From the NCBI GenBank assembly GCA_965222215.1, contig OZ244931.1, positions 1,612,001 through 1,676,000 of the forward strand: a DNA stretch of 64,000 bases, given 5' to 3'. The number at the start of each line of letters is the position of its first letter. Position 1 is the stretch's first letter. Positions 34,632 through 43,026 of this stretch are shown here, piece by piece. The DNA comes from JABJAG01 sp965222215. Lineage in GTDB: Bacteria > Pseudomonadota > Alphaproteobacteria > UBA6615. Position numbers and translations under genes: made by a program. Below the pieces are notes generated by a model, which was not told where the DNA came from, did not search any database, and saw only the letters and a program-made list of their open reading frames with translations.

Positions 34632-35405
34632 ATGCTGTTGGCCGTCGACTGCGGAAACACCAATACCGTCTTCGCCGTATTTGACGGCGACGATCAGCGT
34701 GGCCAATGGCGGATCGCAACCGACGCCCAGCGGACCTCGGACGAATATGCCGTCTGGCTGACCCAGCTCATGTCGCTGAAAAAACTCAGTGTCGATGATA
34801 TCAACCACGCCATCGTAACGACGGTGGTGCCGGGAACACGGCGAAACCTGACAAATCTTCTGGAATCGCATTTCGGCGTGACGCCGCTCGTCGTGCGCGA
34901 CGCGAATGTCGACCTTGGCATCGAGGTGATGATCGAGCGGCCGGAGCAGGCGGGCGCTGACCGTCTCGTCGCGGCGGTGGGCGCGCATATTCGCCACCCC
35001 GGCGATCTCATCGTTATCGACTTTGGTACGGCAACGACATTCGACATCATCGACGGCGAAGGTAACTTTCGCGGCGGCGTGATCGCGCCCGGGATCAACC
35101 TGTCCGTCGAGGCGCTCTACACCGCGGGTGCGCTGCTGCCCCGGGTCAATATCGAGAAACCCGAGAAGGTCATTGGCGGTGCCACGGTGCCGGCCATGCA
35201 GTCCGGTATCTTCTGGGGCTATGTATCGATGATCGAAGGCATGGTGCCGCGCGTGGCGGCGGAATACGGCAAGCCGGTCAAGGTCATTGCGACCGGCGGC
35301 CTTGCGACCCTGTTCGCGGACGTGACCGACGTCATCGATGCGACGGAACCTGATCTCACTCTCATCGGCTTGCGGGAAATCGCGCGTCGCAACGGTATTT
35401 CCTGA
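34632..35405 (+). CDS. coaX: Type III pantothenate kinase
   Basis: First step of coenzyme A synthesis; the type III form is not inhibited by CoA and needs a monovalent cation. Acetate-kinase-fold marks: LLAVDCGNTNTVFAVFDG at the N-terminus, ERPEQAGADRLVAAVGAH and VIDFGTATTFDII. 257 residues. The ATG has GGAGAAACGC in front. It lies between birA and the RNase J gene, a conserved alphaproteobacterial order. Confidence 0.97.
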   Translation: MLLAVDCGNTNTVFAVFDGDDQRGQWRIATDAQRTSDEYAVWLTQLMSLKKLSVDDINHAIVTTVVPGTRRNLTNLLESHFGVTPLVVRDANVDLGIEVMIERPEQAGADRLVAAVGAHIRHPGDLIVIDFGTATTFDIIDGEGNFRGGVIAPGINLSVEALYTAGALLPRVNIEKPEKVIGGATVPAMQSGIFWGYVSMIEGMVPRVAAEYGKPVKVIATGGLATLFADVTDVIDATEPDLTLIGLREIARRNGIS

Positions 35406-35421
35406 AAGCACATGTGACTTC

Positions 35422-37086
35422 ATGATTCCTGGTAACGACGAAATCCTGTTCGTGCCGCTTGGCGGCACGGGCGAAATAGGCATGAACCTGAATTGCTACG
35501 GGCATGACGGGAAGTGGCTGATCGTCGATTGCGGCGTGACGTTCGGCGATCCGTTGTATCCCGGCGTGGATGTGATGATGGCCGATCCGGCCTTTATCGA
35601 GGCGCAGCGCGACAATCTGGTGGGCCTGCTGGTCACCCATGCCCATGAGGACCATGTGGGTGCGGTCGCGCATCTCTGGCCCCGGCTCAAATGCCCCGTC
35701 TATGCGACGCGTTTCACCCTCGCTGTTTTAAATCGAAAGCTGGAAGAGGTCGGCCTCGCCGGGAAGGTGCCTGTCCACGAGATCCCGCTGGGCGGGACGG
35801 TCGATCTCTCGCCGTTCGAACTCGATCTGGTCACGATGACCCATTCGATTCCCGAACCCAACGCCGTCGTCCTGCGCACGCCCGCCGGCACGGTATTTCA
35901 CACTGCGGACTGGAAGCTCGACCCCGACCCCCTGATCGGCGAGGCAACGGACGAGGCGGTCCTGCGCGCGGTCGGCGAGGCCGGGGTGCTCGCGATGGTG
36001 GGGGATTCAACCAATGCGACCGTGGACGGACACAGCCGCTCGGAAGGCGAGGCGCGCGAGAGCCTGATGGAGTTCGTCGGCACGCTCGAAAACCGTGTGG
36101 CGGTCGCCTGCTTTGCCAGCAACGTGGCGCGTGTTCACACCCTGGCGGAGGTGGCGCATGCGCACGGCCGCGCGGTCGGGCTGGTCGGGCGTTCGCTCTG
36201 GCGCATGACCGAGGCCGCGCGTGCGACGGGCTACCTGTCCGACTTACCGCCGTTTGTGCGTGAAGATGAAGCGATGCAGATCCCGCGCGATTCGGTACTC
36301 CTGATCTGCACGGGCAGCCAGGGCGAACCACGTGCCGCACTTTCACGGATTGCGCGCGAGGATCATCCCAGTATCACGCTGGAGGACGGGGACAACGTCA
36401 TCTTCTCGTCGCGGGTGATCCCGGGCAACGAGGTGCCCATTGGCCGGCTCCAGAGCCAGCTCACCGGGATGGGGCTGAACGTGGTCACGGAGAAGGACCA
36501 TTTCGTCCATGTTTCGGGCCACCCGGCGCGTGACGAGCTGCGCAAGATGTATGAGTGGATCCGTCCTCGTATCGCGGTCCCGGTTCATGGCGAGGCCCCC
36601 CATCTCAATGCGCACGCGGCAATTGCCCGCGAGAGCGGTACGCCCCATGCGCCGGTAATCGAGAATGGAGATGTGTTGCGCCTGCACCCCGATGGGCCGG
36701 AGATCGTGGGGCAGGTTCAGACAGGGCGGCTGGCGCTGGACGGCACGGAACTGATCCGCGTCGACGATGCCAGCCTGCGCCAGCGCAACCAGATGCTGTG
36801 GAACGGCTCGGCCGTGTTGACGGTCGTGCTGGATCGTAAGGGCCGGGTCGCGGCGGAACCGCAACTCTCGGCACCGGGCCTTCTCGGCGACAGCGACGAT
36901 GACTACGATTTGATGGACGATGTCCTCGACGACGTGCTGGACTCGCTCACCCATGTCGACCTGAAGGCGCGGGCGGACGAGGATGCCCTGATCGAGCGGT
37001 TGCGCCGGGCCGTGCGGAAGAGTTTCCGCTCGCGACGCGGCAAAAGCCCGACCACGGACGTGCATCTGGTGCGTCTGGAAGACTAG
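35422..37086 (+). CDS. rnj: Ribonuclease J
   Basis: Metallo-beta-lactamase-fold ribonuclease with endo- and 5'-exonuclease activity in mRNA and rRNA processing. The zinc motif H73-x-H75-x-D77-H78 is in VTHAHEDHVGAV; the beta-CASP segment has VGDSTNAT and ICTGSQGEPRAAL, and HVSGHPARDEL follows. 554 residues from the ATG at 35422; an upstream frame extension overlaps coaX and is not family-like. No strong Shine-Dalgarno sequence is present. An acidic stretch (about 492-510) precedes the last domain. Confidence 0.96.
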   Translation: MIPGNDEILFVPLGGTGEIGMNLNCYGHDGKWLIVDCGVTFGDPLYPGVDVMMADPAFIEAQRDNLVGLLVTHAHEDHVGAVAHLWPRLKCPVYATRFTLAVLNRKLEEVGLAGKVPVHEIPLGGTVDLSPFELDLVTMTHSIPEPNAVVLRTPAGTVFHTADWKLDPDPLIGEATDEAVLRAVGEAGVLAMVGDSTNATVDGHSRSEGEARESLMEFVGTLENRVAVACFASNVARVHTLAEVAHAHGRAVGLVGRSLWRMTEAARATGYLSDLPPFVREDEAMQIPRDSVLLICTGSQGEPRAALSRIAREDHPSITLEDGDNVIFSSRVIPGNEVPIGRLQSQLTGMGLNVVTEKDHFVHVSGHPARDELRKMYEWIRPRIAVPVHGEAPHLNAHAAIARESGTPHAPVIENGDVLRLHPDGPEIVGQVQTGRLALDGTELIRVDDASLRQRNQMLWNGSAVLTVVLDRKGRVAAEPQLSAPGLLGDSDDDYDLMDDVLDDVLDSLTHVDLKARADEDALIERLRRAVRKSFRSRRGKSPTTDVHLVRLED

Positions 37087-37100
37087 AGGAGCGCGCAACG

Positions 37101-37505
37101 ATGATCGGACGCTTGAACCATGTCGCCATAGTGGTGCCGGATCTGGCGGCAGCGACAGCGGTCTACGCGGAAACCCTCGGTGCGACGGTGTCCGATCCGG
37201 TCGATCTGCCGTCCCACGGGGTGACCACCGTTTTCGTGGAACTTCCGAACACCAAGATCGAGTTACTTCATCCGCTGGGTGAAGGCTCCCCGATTGCCGG
37301 TTTTTTGGAAAAGAACCCGTCGGGCGGCATGCACCATGTCTGTTACGAGGTCGAAGACATCTACGCCGCGCGTGACCGGCTGCTGGCGGAGGGCGCGAGG
37401 GTCCTCGGTGACGGCGATCCGAAACCCGGCGCGCACGACAAGCCGGTGCTTTTCCTTCATCCGAAGGACTTTGCGGGCACCCTCGTGGAACTGGAACAGG
37501 TCTGA
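37101..37505 (+). CDS. mce: Methylmalonyl-CoA epimerase
   Basis: Interconverts the epimers of methylmalonyl-CoA in propionyl-CoA breakdown. VOC-fold protein of 134 residues with the paired beta-alpha-beta-beta-beta modules. Metal ligands are seen in RLNHVAIVVPD, KIELLHPLGEGSP, GGMHHVCYEVEDI and LVELEQV. The ATG follows GAGGAG. It lies 15 bases after rnj, so the genes are probably cotranscribed. Confidence 0.95.
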   Translation: MIGRLNHVAIVVPDLAAATAVYAETLGATVSDPVDLPSHGVTTVFVELPNTKIELLHPLGEGSPIAGFLEKNPSGGMHHVCYEVEDIYAARDRLLAEGARVLGDGDPKPGAHDKPVLFLHPKDFAGTLVELEQV

Positions 37506-37511
37506 CGCGCC

Positions 37512-37769
37512 ATGAATCCGGTCACGGCAGCAGTCGTCTTCATTGTCATCTGGTGGGTAACCTTGTTCGCGGTGCTGCCGTGGGGGGTGAGCCGGACGGA
37601 GAATCCGGAGACGGGCCACGATACCGGGGCGCCGGCACGCCCGATGCTCGGCCGCAAGATCCTGATCACCACGGGCATCACGATCGCGATCTTTACGGTG
37701 TTCTACGTGGTGGCTGATTCCGGCGCGATATCGCTGCAGGAACTGTCCGAGCGATTTAACATCTACTAG
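37512..37769 (+). CDS. DUF1467 small membrane protein
   Basis: 85 residues with two predicted membrane helices (about 3-25 and 50-68) and the conserved FIVIWWVTLFAVLPWGV strip of the DUF1467 family, which is common just upstream of proS in alphaproteobacteria. Function unknown. Here the expected DUF1467-proS pair is split by about 5 kb of other genes (chrA to the cyclase). Its stop overlaps the convergent chrA stop by three bases (CTAG). Confidence 0.92.
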   Translation: MNPVTAAVVFIVIWWVTLFAVLPWGVSRTENPETGHDTGAPARPMLGRKILITTGITIAIFTVFYVVADSGAISLQELSERFNIY

Positions 37770-38977
37770 ACGCCGAAGAACCCCGCCACGGCGGCCAGCA
37801 GCACGACCAGCCAGGACGGCGCTTTCCACATCGCCAGCAGGACGGCGGCAATGATGATCGCCGCGAAGTCCGATGCGTCGCGGACCGTCGATGTCCAGAC
37901 CGGCGTGTAGAGCACCGCGAGCAGCAACCCCACGACAGCGGCATTGACGCCGGACAGGGCTGCGCGGACCCGTGTGCGGCTGCGCAGCGCGTCCCAGAAG
38001 GGCAGGGCCGCGCCCAACAGGAGGAACGAGGGCAGGAAGACCGCGGCGATGGCGAGCAGGCCGCCGAGCCAACCGCCGATATAGGCTCCGCCGGGATCGA
38101 TGACATTGCCCAGATAGCCGCTCAGCGTGAACATCGGGCCGGGGATCGCCTGTGCCGCCCCGTAACCGGCAAGGAAGGTATCGGTACTGGTCCAGCCCGT
38201 GGGGACGAGTTCCGCTTCCAGCAGCGGCAACACGACATGGCCGCCGCCGAACACGAGGGACCCAACCCGGTAGAAACTCGTGAATGCATCGAGGTTGCCG
38301 GACTGAACCGCCTGCGCGATCAGCGGCAGGCCGAACAGGAGCGCCAGAAACACGACCAGCAGCACCAGCCCGGTCACCCGGCTGCGCACGGGGGTTGCGA
38401 CAGGGCCGTCGACCTTGGCGTCGTCTTTCAGAATGGCGGCTCCCGCCAGGGCCGCTCCGGCGATCACGACCAACTGGAACCATGCCGTTTCGGAGAAAAG
38501 GATAGCGACGCACGCCGCGGCCGCGAAACTTGCCGTGATCGCGTTTGTGCACGCGCTCCGCGCCATGCCCCAGAGGGCGTTCGCAACGACCGCGACGGCG
38601 GCCAGCTTCAGGCCGTGGATCACGCCCTGGCCGGCGGCGTTTTGCGTAAGCACGACACCGAAACCGAGGCCAATCATGATGATGGCCGCGGGCGTTGTGA
38701 AACCGAGCCATGCCGCAAAACCGCCCAGCCAGCCGCGCTGGATCATGCCGATGGCGATGCCGGTCTGGCTGGAGGCGGGGCCGGGCAGGAACTGGCACAG
38801 GGATACCAGATCCGCGAACCCGCGCTCGTCGATCCAGCGACGGCGATCGACAAATTCCGTGCGGAAATAACCGAAATGAGCGACGGGGCCCCCGAAGGCG
38901 GTGAAGCCGAGGACCAGAAACGTCAGGAATATCTTCCCGACGCCGGGGCGTTCGCCGGTTTGCGGTTCGGTGGAAAT
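37766..38977 (-). CDS. chrA: ChrA-type chromate transporter, non-standard start
   Basis: Membrane transporter with two homologous halves (about 15-190 and 215-400). The N-terminal half has LGFTAFGGPVAHFGYFR and CQFLPGPASSQ; the second half has VFGGGHVVLPLLEAEL and AQAIPGPMFTLSGYLG. The first ATG in frame (38746) would cut off the first conserved motif and leave 326 residues. The family similarity continues upstream with no ATG, GTG or TTG. GGAGAG lies 7 bases before an ATT at 38977, which gives 403 residues, a normal ChrA length. Chromate as substrate is inferred from the family only. Confidence 0.8.
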   Translation of the reverse strand: MSTEPQTGERPGVGKIFLTFLVLGFTAFGGPVAHFGYFRTEFVDRRRWIDERGFADLVSLCQFLPGPASSQTGIAIGMIQRGWLGGFAAWLGFTTPAAIIMIGLGFGVVLTQNAAGQGVIHGLKLAAVAVVANALWGMARSACTNAITASFAAAACVAILFSETAWFQLVVIAGAALAGAAILKDDAKVDGPVATPVRSRVTGLVLLVVFLALLFGLPLIAQAVQSGNLDAFTSFYRVGSLVFGGGHVVLPLLEAELVPTGWTSTDTFLAGYGAAQAIPGPMFTLSGYLGNVIDPGGAYIGGWLGGLLAIAAVFLPSFLLLGAALPFWDALRSRTRVRAALSGVNAAVVGLLLAVLYTPVWTSTVRDASDFAAIIIAAVLLAMWKAPSWLVVLLAAVAGFFGV

Positions 38978-38984
38978 GGGTATG

Positions 38985-38990
38985 CTCTCC
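38985..38990 (-). promoter_or_regulatory. Shine-Dalgarno sequence of chrA
   Basis: GGAGAG on the minus strand, 7 bases before the ATT at 38977 and 1 base before an ATA at 38983. This supports initiation at the ATT. Confidence 0.5.
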
Positions 38991-39008
38991 GGATCGACAC
39001 GAAGCTGA

Positions 39009-39014
39009 ATTATA
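39009..39014 (-). promoter_or_regulatory. -10 element of chrA
   Basis: A perfect TATAAT on the minus strand, which puts the transcript start near 39002. A CTGACA lies only 14 bases further up, too close for a good -35, so the promoter may be extended or activator-dependent. Confidence 0.4.
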
Positions 39015-39027
39015 CGGGGTTGGAACC

Positions 39028-39567
39028 TTGTCAGGATACTGCGACATCTCGCCGGGCCATGAATGGCACGGGCCCTATCACGATAACGAATACGGGTTTC
39101 CGGTTCGTGACGAGGCGGTGCTGTTCGAGCGGTTGATGCTGGAGGTCAATCAGGCGGGGCTGAGCTGGCTGACGATCCTCAAGAAACGCAACGGATTTCA
39201 CGCGGCCTATGACGGTTTCGACGTCGACAAGGTGGCAGACTACGGCGACAAGGACCGCGCGCGCCTGCTCGACGATCCCGGTATCATCCGCAACAAGCTC
39301 AAGGTCAACGCCGCGATCGCGAATGCTCAAGTCATCCGGGATATGCGCGAAAGCCATGGCGGTTTCGCGGAATGGCTGGATTCCCACCACCCGTTGTCGA
39401 AAGACGAATGGGTGAAGCTGTTTAGGAAGACCTTCAAGTTCACCGGCGGAGAAATCACCGGGTCGTTCCTGATGAGCACCGGTTATCTCCCCGGCTCCCA
39501 TGACAGGGATTGCCCGGTGTTTGCCGAAGTCGCGAAGCACAATCCGCCCTGGATGCAAGCGGCATAG
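39028..39567 (+). CDS. tag: DNA-3-methyladenine glycosylase I
   Basis: Base-excision repair enzyme that removes 3-methyladenine. The 179 residues carry YHDNEYGFPVRDE, the catalytic-pocket strip NQAGLSWLTILKKR, DDPGIIRNKLKVNAAI and FKFTGGEITGSFL. The N-terminal Cys in SGYCDISPGHEWHGP and the late HDRDCPVF are likely zinc ligands. The start is a TTG at 39028; no ATG lies near. It is divergent from chrA with 50 bases between starts, and is followed by a strong terminator. Confidence 0.95.
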   Translation: MSGYCDISPGHEWHGPYHDNEYGFPVRDEAVLFERLMLEVNQAGLSWLTILKKRNGFHAAYDGFDVDKVADYGDKDRARLLDDPGIIRNKLKVNAAIANAQVIRDMRESHGGFAEWLDSHHPLSKDEWVKLFRKTFKFTGGEITGSFLMSTGYLPGSHDRDCPVFAEVAKHNPPWMQAA

Positions 39568-39577
39568 GCACCAAAAG

Positions 39578-39606
39578 AAACGGGCCGGGAAATCCCGGCC
39601 CGTTTT
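39578..39606. terminator. Bidirectional terminator between tag and the purine permease
   Basis: A perfect 9-bp stem (CGGGCCGGG / CCCGGCCCG) with an AAAT loop, GAAA on one side and TTTT on the other. It serves both convergent genes. Confidence 0.93.
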
Positions 39607-39626
39607 GCTTTTGAAGGTCGCTCGGA

Positions 39627-40931
39627 TCAACCGGGGCCGATAAGCCCGAAGCCGTAGAGAATGATGAACAGGATCGCCATCACGTAAACCGCCGGGCTGG
39701 CTTCCGAGAAACGGCCGGAAACCACCTTCGCGACGGCGTAGGTGATGAAGCCGAACGCGATGCCGTGGGCAATCGAAAAGGTGAACGGCATCACGATCGC
39801 GGCGAGGATCGCCGGGGCGTATTCCGTCACGTCGTCCCAGTCGACCTCGGTCAGGCCGCGCACCATCAGAACCGCGACGAACAGCAGCGCCGGCGCCGTG
39901 GCGAACCGCGGTACCAGCCCGATGATCGGGGCAAGCAACAGGGCAAGGATGAACAGGATGCCGACAGTGACCGCCGTCAGGCCTGTCCGCCCGCCTTCGC
40001 GTACGCCCGAGGCGCTTTCGATGTAGCTCGTCACCGTGGAGGTGCCGACCAGCGAGCCGGTGATGGTCGCGATACTGTCCGAAGACAGCGCACGGCCCAT
40101 CCGGGGCAGGCGGCCCTGCTCGTCCAGCAGCCCGGCACGGTGCGACACGCCGATCAGCGTGCCTGCCGTATCGAACATGTCAACGAACAGGAACGCGATG
40201 ATCACCGAGATCATCCCGACCTGGAAGGCGCCCGCGATATCGAGTTGCAGGAACGTTGGCGCAAGCGACGGGATTTCGAAGCTGAAGGCGCCGGTGTCGG
40301 CGATCCCGAAGATATGGCCCAACACCGATGTCAGGATGATACCGATGACGATCGCACCCGGCAGGCCCAGCCGGTCGAGACCGACAATCGTGACGAAGCC
40401 GATGGCGACGAGGATCACTTCCGGCGTGGCGACCGGGCCCAGAGTCACGAGGGTGACAGGGTGGTCGACCGTGATGCCGGCGATCTCCAGCGCGATTACG
40501 CCGATGAACAGGCCGATACCCGCGGAAATCGACATCTTCAGCGATTTCGGGATCGAATTAATGATCCATGCCCTGACGGGTAATATCGACAGGATCAGGA
40601 AGATTACGCCGGACATGAAGATCACGCCGAGCGCGGTCTGCCACGGAACGCCCATGCCGCCGACAACGCCAAAGGCGAAGAAGGCGTTCAGGCCGAGGCC
40701 CGGTGCGAGGGCGATGGGATAGTTGGCCCATAACCCCATGATGAGACAGCCGATGGCGGCTGCGATACAGGTGGCGACGAACAATGCCCCCTTGTCCATG
40801 CCTGCCGCGGACATGATGTCCGGGTTGACGATGATGATGTAGGCCATCGTCAGGAACGTCGTCAGGCCCGCCATCACTTCGATGCGGACTGTCGTTCCGT
40901 TTTCCGACAGCTTGAAGAGGTTGTCGAGCAT
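39627..40931 (-). CDS. NCS2-family purine permease, AzgA-like
   Basis: Inner-membrane proton-coupled uptake protein of 434 residues, with about 13 hydrophobic segments. The AzgA subgroup marks are VMAGLTTFLTMAYIIIVNP, LAPGLGLNAFFAF and GTSTVTSYIESASGVREGGRTG. Adenine, guanine, hypoxanthine or xanthine are the likely cargo. The ATG at 40931 gives the normal N-terminus (MLDNLFKLSENGT); an in-frame ATG at 41036 lacks similarity. A GGGAGG Shine-Dalgarno sequence 10 bases upstream lies inside a stable hairpin, so translation is probably regulated. Confidence 0.93.
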   Translation of the reverse strand: MLDNLFKLSENGTTVRIEVMAGLTTFLTMAYIIIVNPDIMSAAGMDKGALFVATCIAAAIGCLIMGLWANYPIALAPGLGLNAFFAFGVVGGMGVPWQTALGVIFMSGVIFLILSILPVRAWIINSIPKSLKMSISAGIGLFIGVIALEIAGITVDHPVTLVTLGPVATPEVILVAIGFVTIVGLDRLGLPGAIVIGIILTSVLGHIFGIADTGAFSFEIPSLAPTFLQLDIAGAFQVGMISVIIAFLFVDMFDTAGTLIGVSHRAGLLDEQGRLPRMGRALSSDSIATITGSLVGTSTVTSYIESASGVREGGRTGLTAVTVGILFILALLLAPIIGLVPRFATAPALLFVAVLMVRGLTEVDWDDVTEYAPAILAAIVMPFTFSIAHGIAFGFITYAVAKVVSGRFSEASPAVYVMAILFIILYGFGLIGPG

Positions 40932-40938
40932 TCGCGGA

Positions 40939-40985
40939 GTGCCTCCCGTGGTTTGCCCATATGGATCCACGCGGGGGTGTGGCAC
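40939..40985 (-). promoter_or_regulatory. Candidate purine (xanthine-type) riboswitch over the permease Shine-Dalgarno
   Basis: Minus-strand RNA of 47 nt with two stems: an outer GTGCC/GGCAC and an inner CGTGG/CCACG. They are separated by an asymmetric internal loop (ACACCCCCG on one side, GGA on the other) and capped by a 15-nt loop holding CCATATGG. The 3' side contains the GGGAGG Shine-Dalgarno sequence, and the hairpin ends 7 bases before the ATG. The two-stem, internal-loop shape and the gene context recall the NMT1/xanthine riboswitch class; I cannot verify the consensus from memory. Confidence 0.45.
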
Positions 40986-41111
40986 GCCCAAAACGCTCCC
41001 GAACGTCCGCACGCAGCCTCGTGGCCGGTCCCCCATGCAGACAAAAACGTTACCGCGATTCTCGAATCCGCCGTTACAGCTTTATTAAGCCCCGCGCGCT
41101 ACGCTGGATGG

Positions 41112-41516
41112 ATGAAAATATTTCTATTTTTCATAGTCTTGTCCGTGTATTCGGCGTTTGTCGCGCCGGTTCATGCACAGGCGACCGTGCAGATCACGCG
41201 CGCGGAATGCGACCGTTTGGCAGTTCATACGCCTTCGGCCGACGTGGCCTATTCGCCCGGAGTCGACGTCAACGGCAATGCCGTGGCCCCGGCAGACCTC
41301 GACCCACAACCGAAAATCGCGGTGCCGGATGTGATCTCGATACCCGTGACTATCGATCTCGCCACGAATCTGGGAATTCCGACGCCCTTCCTGGCCCGTC
41401 CGTCGGTCGGCGAGGTCCAGGTCACCCCGGACGGACGGGTCACGTTCAACGGTCAACCCGTTGGCGGCGACGCGCAGCAGGAACTGGCCAAACGCTGCCA
41501 GCAGATATCCCGCTAG
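41112..41516 (+). CDS. Small secreted protein of unknown function
   Basis: 134 residues with a clear signal peptide: MKIFLFFIVLSVYSAFVAPVHA, split after A22 before QATVQ. The mature part has two cysteines (in ITRAECDRLAVHT and LAKRCQQISR) that could form a disulfide, and a run of short beta-like segments. No family was recognised. Preferred start at 41112 because it gives the signal peptide. Divergent from the purine permease, and 66 bases before the cyclase gene on the same strand, so the two may be cotranscribed. Confidence 0.75.
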   Translation: MKIFLFFIVLSVYSAFVAPVHAQATVQITRAECDRLAVHTPSADVAYSPGVDVNGNAVAPADLDPQPKIAVPDVISIPVTIDLATNLGIPTPFLARPSVGEVQVTPDGRVTFNGQPVGGDAQQELAKRCQQISR

Positions 41517-41582
41517 ACGCAACAATGGTTTCAATCGCGACGGGCTTGTCGTAAACCGCGCGCAACCCGGCGGAGCGGTTTG

Positions 41583-42953
41583 ATGCAAGACATACCGGAC
41601 GAGCGCCGCGATACCGATACGTTCGATACCCGGCTCGGGCTGGCGTTTCAGGAACAGGAACGCGAAGGCCTCAAGCTGGCGGCCCATCTGCGCGCTGTCG
41701 CCATGGCCGCGATCGTGGTCTGGATTTTCATCCTGCTCGGCCGCGCGGCGTGGTTTTACGTGCCTGTCATCGTTGCGTTCGTGGCGAGCGGCTATGCGCA
41801 CTACGCGATGTCGCGCCGCGGATTTCGCAGTGACGCGCACTCGTTTCTGTTCTTCCTGATCGACGTGGTGCTGCTGACGTTTGCACTTCTCGCGCCGAAC
41901 CCCATGCTGATGGATGGGAGCTTTCCCTGGCCCGAGCAGATGGCGTTCCGCTTCGGCAACTTCAACTATTACTACCTCCTGATCGCGCTGTTTGTGCTGG
42001 GCAGCTATTCCGCCCGGGCCATGCTCTTCGCCGGAATTGCCTGCGTCATTGCCTGGGGCGCGGGGATCGTCTGGATATCGACATTCCCCGATACGTTGTT
42101 CGCGATTCCCGCCTTTGACCAGTCCGAAGCGCGGCTGCGGCGCTTTCTCGATCCGCACTACGTCTCACTCGATTTGCGAACGACCGAGATCATCGTGCTG
42201 CTGCTCACCTCGGCCATTCTTGCGACGGCCGTAGCGCGCGGCCGTCGCCTGCTCCGAGAGCAGGTTGCAACGACCCGCGAGCGCGCGAACCTGGCGCGGT
42301 ACTTTCCGCCCAATATCGTGGAGGAACTGGCGGGCCATGACGATGCGCTGGACTATGTGCGCTCCCAAAAGGTGGCGGTCATGTTCGTCGACATCGTCGG
42401 CTTCTCCCACATGGCGGAAATCAACTCGCCAGAGCAGCTGATCGATTTACTCCGGGCATTTCACCGCCGCGTGGAAAGCGCGGTCTTCGATCATGACGGC
42501 ACGCTCGACAAGTATCTGGGCGACGGCGCACTGGCGACGTTCGGGACGCCGACAGCAGGTCCCGCCGATGCGGCGAATGCGTTGCTGTGCGCGCGGCGGT
42601 TGCTGGACGACATCGACGAGTGGAACCTGCGCCGCGAGGAGGCCGGCTTTCCGACGGTCCGGCTCTCCATCGGCATCCACTACGGCGAGGTCGTCGTCGG
42701 TGATATCGGCACCGAGCGGCGGCTCGAGTTTGCGGTGATCGGCGACACTGTGAATGTCGCGGCACGCCTTGAGGAGGCGACGCGCGCTGCGGATTGCCGG
42801 ATGGTCGTCAGCAACGACCTCGTTGAGGCGGCGCTGGAGAACACGCCGGAACTCGCAGAAGGTTTGCTCACCGGGTTGAAGCCGCTCGAACAACTGTCGT
42901 TGCCGGGTCGCGTGGGCACCATTGATGTCTGGACCCTCGGGCACGACGAATAG
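41583..42953 (+). CDS. Membrane-anchored class III adenylate/guanylate cyclase
   Basis: 456 residues. Six predicted membrane helices lie between about 40 and 218, then a short linker and a class III cyclase domain (about 255-430). The metal-binding Asp residues D270 (FVDIVGFS) and D314 (LGDGA), the base-contacting K310, and N391 and R395 (GDTVNVAARLE) are present, so it should be active. ATP is the more likely substrate, but the second base-specifying position (A384) leaves this open. The ATG at 41583 follows GGCGGAG. No HAMP or known sensor domain is seen; the membrane part may be the sensor. Confidence 0.93.
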   Translation: MQDIPDERRDTDTFDTRLGLAFQEQEREGLKLAAHLRAVAMAAIVVWIFILLGRAAWFYVPVIVAFVASGYAHYAMSRRGFRSDAHSFLFFLIDVVLLTFALLAPNPMLMDGSFPWPEQMAFRFGNFNYYYLLIALFVLGSYSARAMLFAGIACVIAWGAGIVWISTFPDTLFAIPAFDQSEARLRRFLDPHYVSLDLRTTEIIVLLLTSAILATAVARGRRLLREQVATTRERANLARYFPPNIVEELAGHDDALDYVRSQKVAVMFVDIVGFSHMAEINSPEQLIDLLRAFHRRVESAVFDHDGTLDKYLGDGALATFGTPTAGPADAANALLCARRLLDDIDEWNLRREEAGFPTVRLSIGIHYGEVVVGDIGTERRLEFAVIGDTVNVAARLEEATRAADCRMVVSNDLVEAALENTPELAEGLLTGLKPLEQLSLPGRVGTIDVWTLGHDE

Positions 42954-43026
42954 TCGGCCAATGCCATGGACAGGGGCGGGCGGTATTCCCTACATTCCGC
43001 GCGCCAAGCCTGACCGGAGAGAATTT

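Noticed and set aside
37263..39047. A 594-codon minus-strand frame covering mce, DUF1467 and chrA
   Set aside because: Its translation is Arg/Pro-rich in the wrong frame; the real chrA frame lies one base off.
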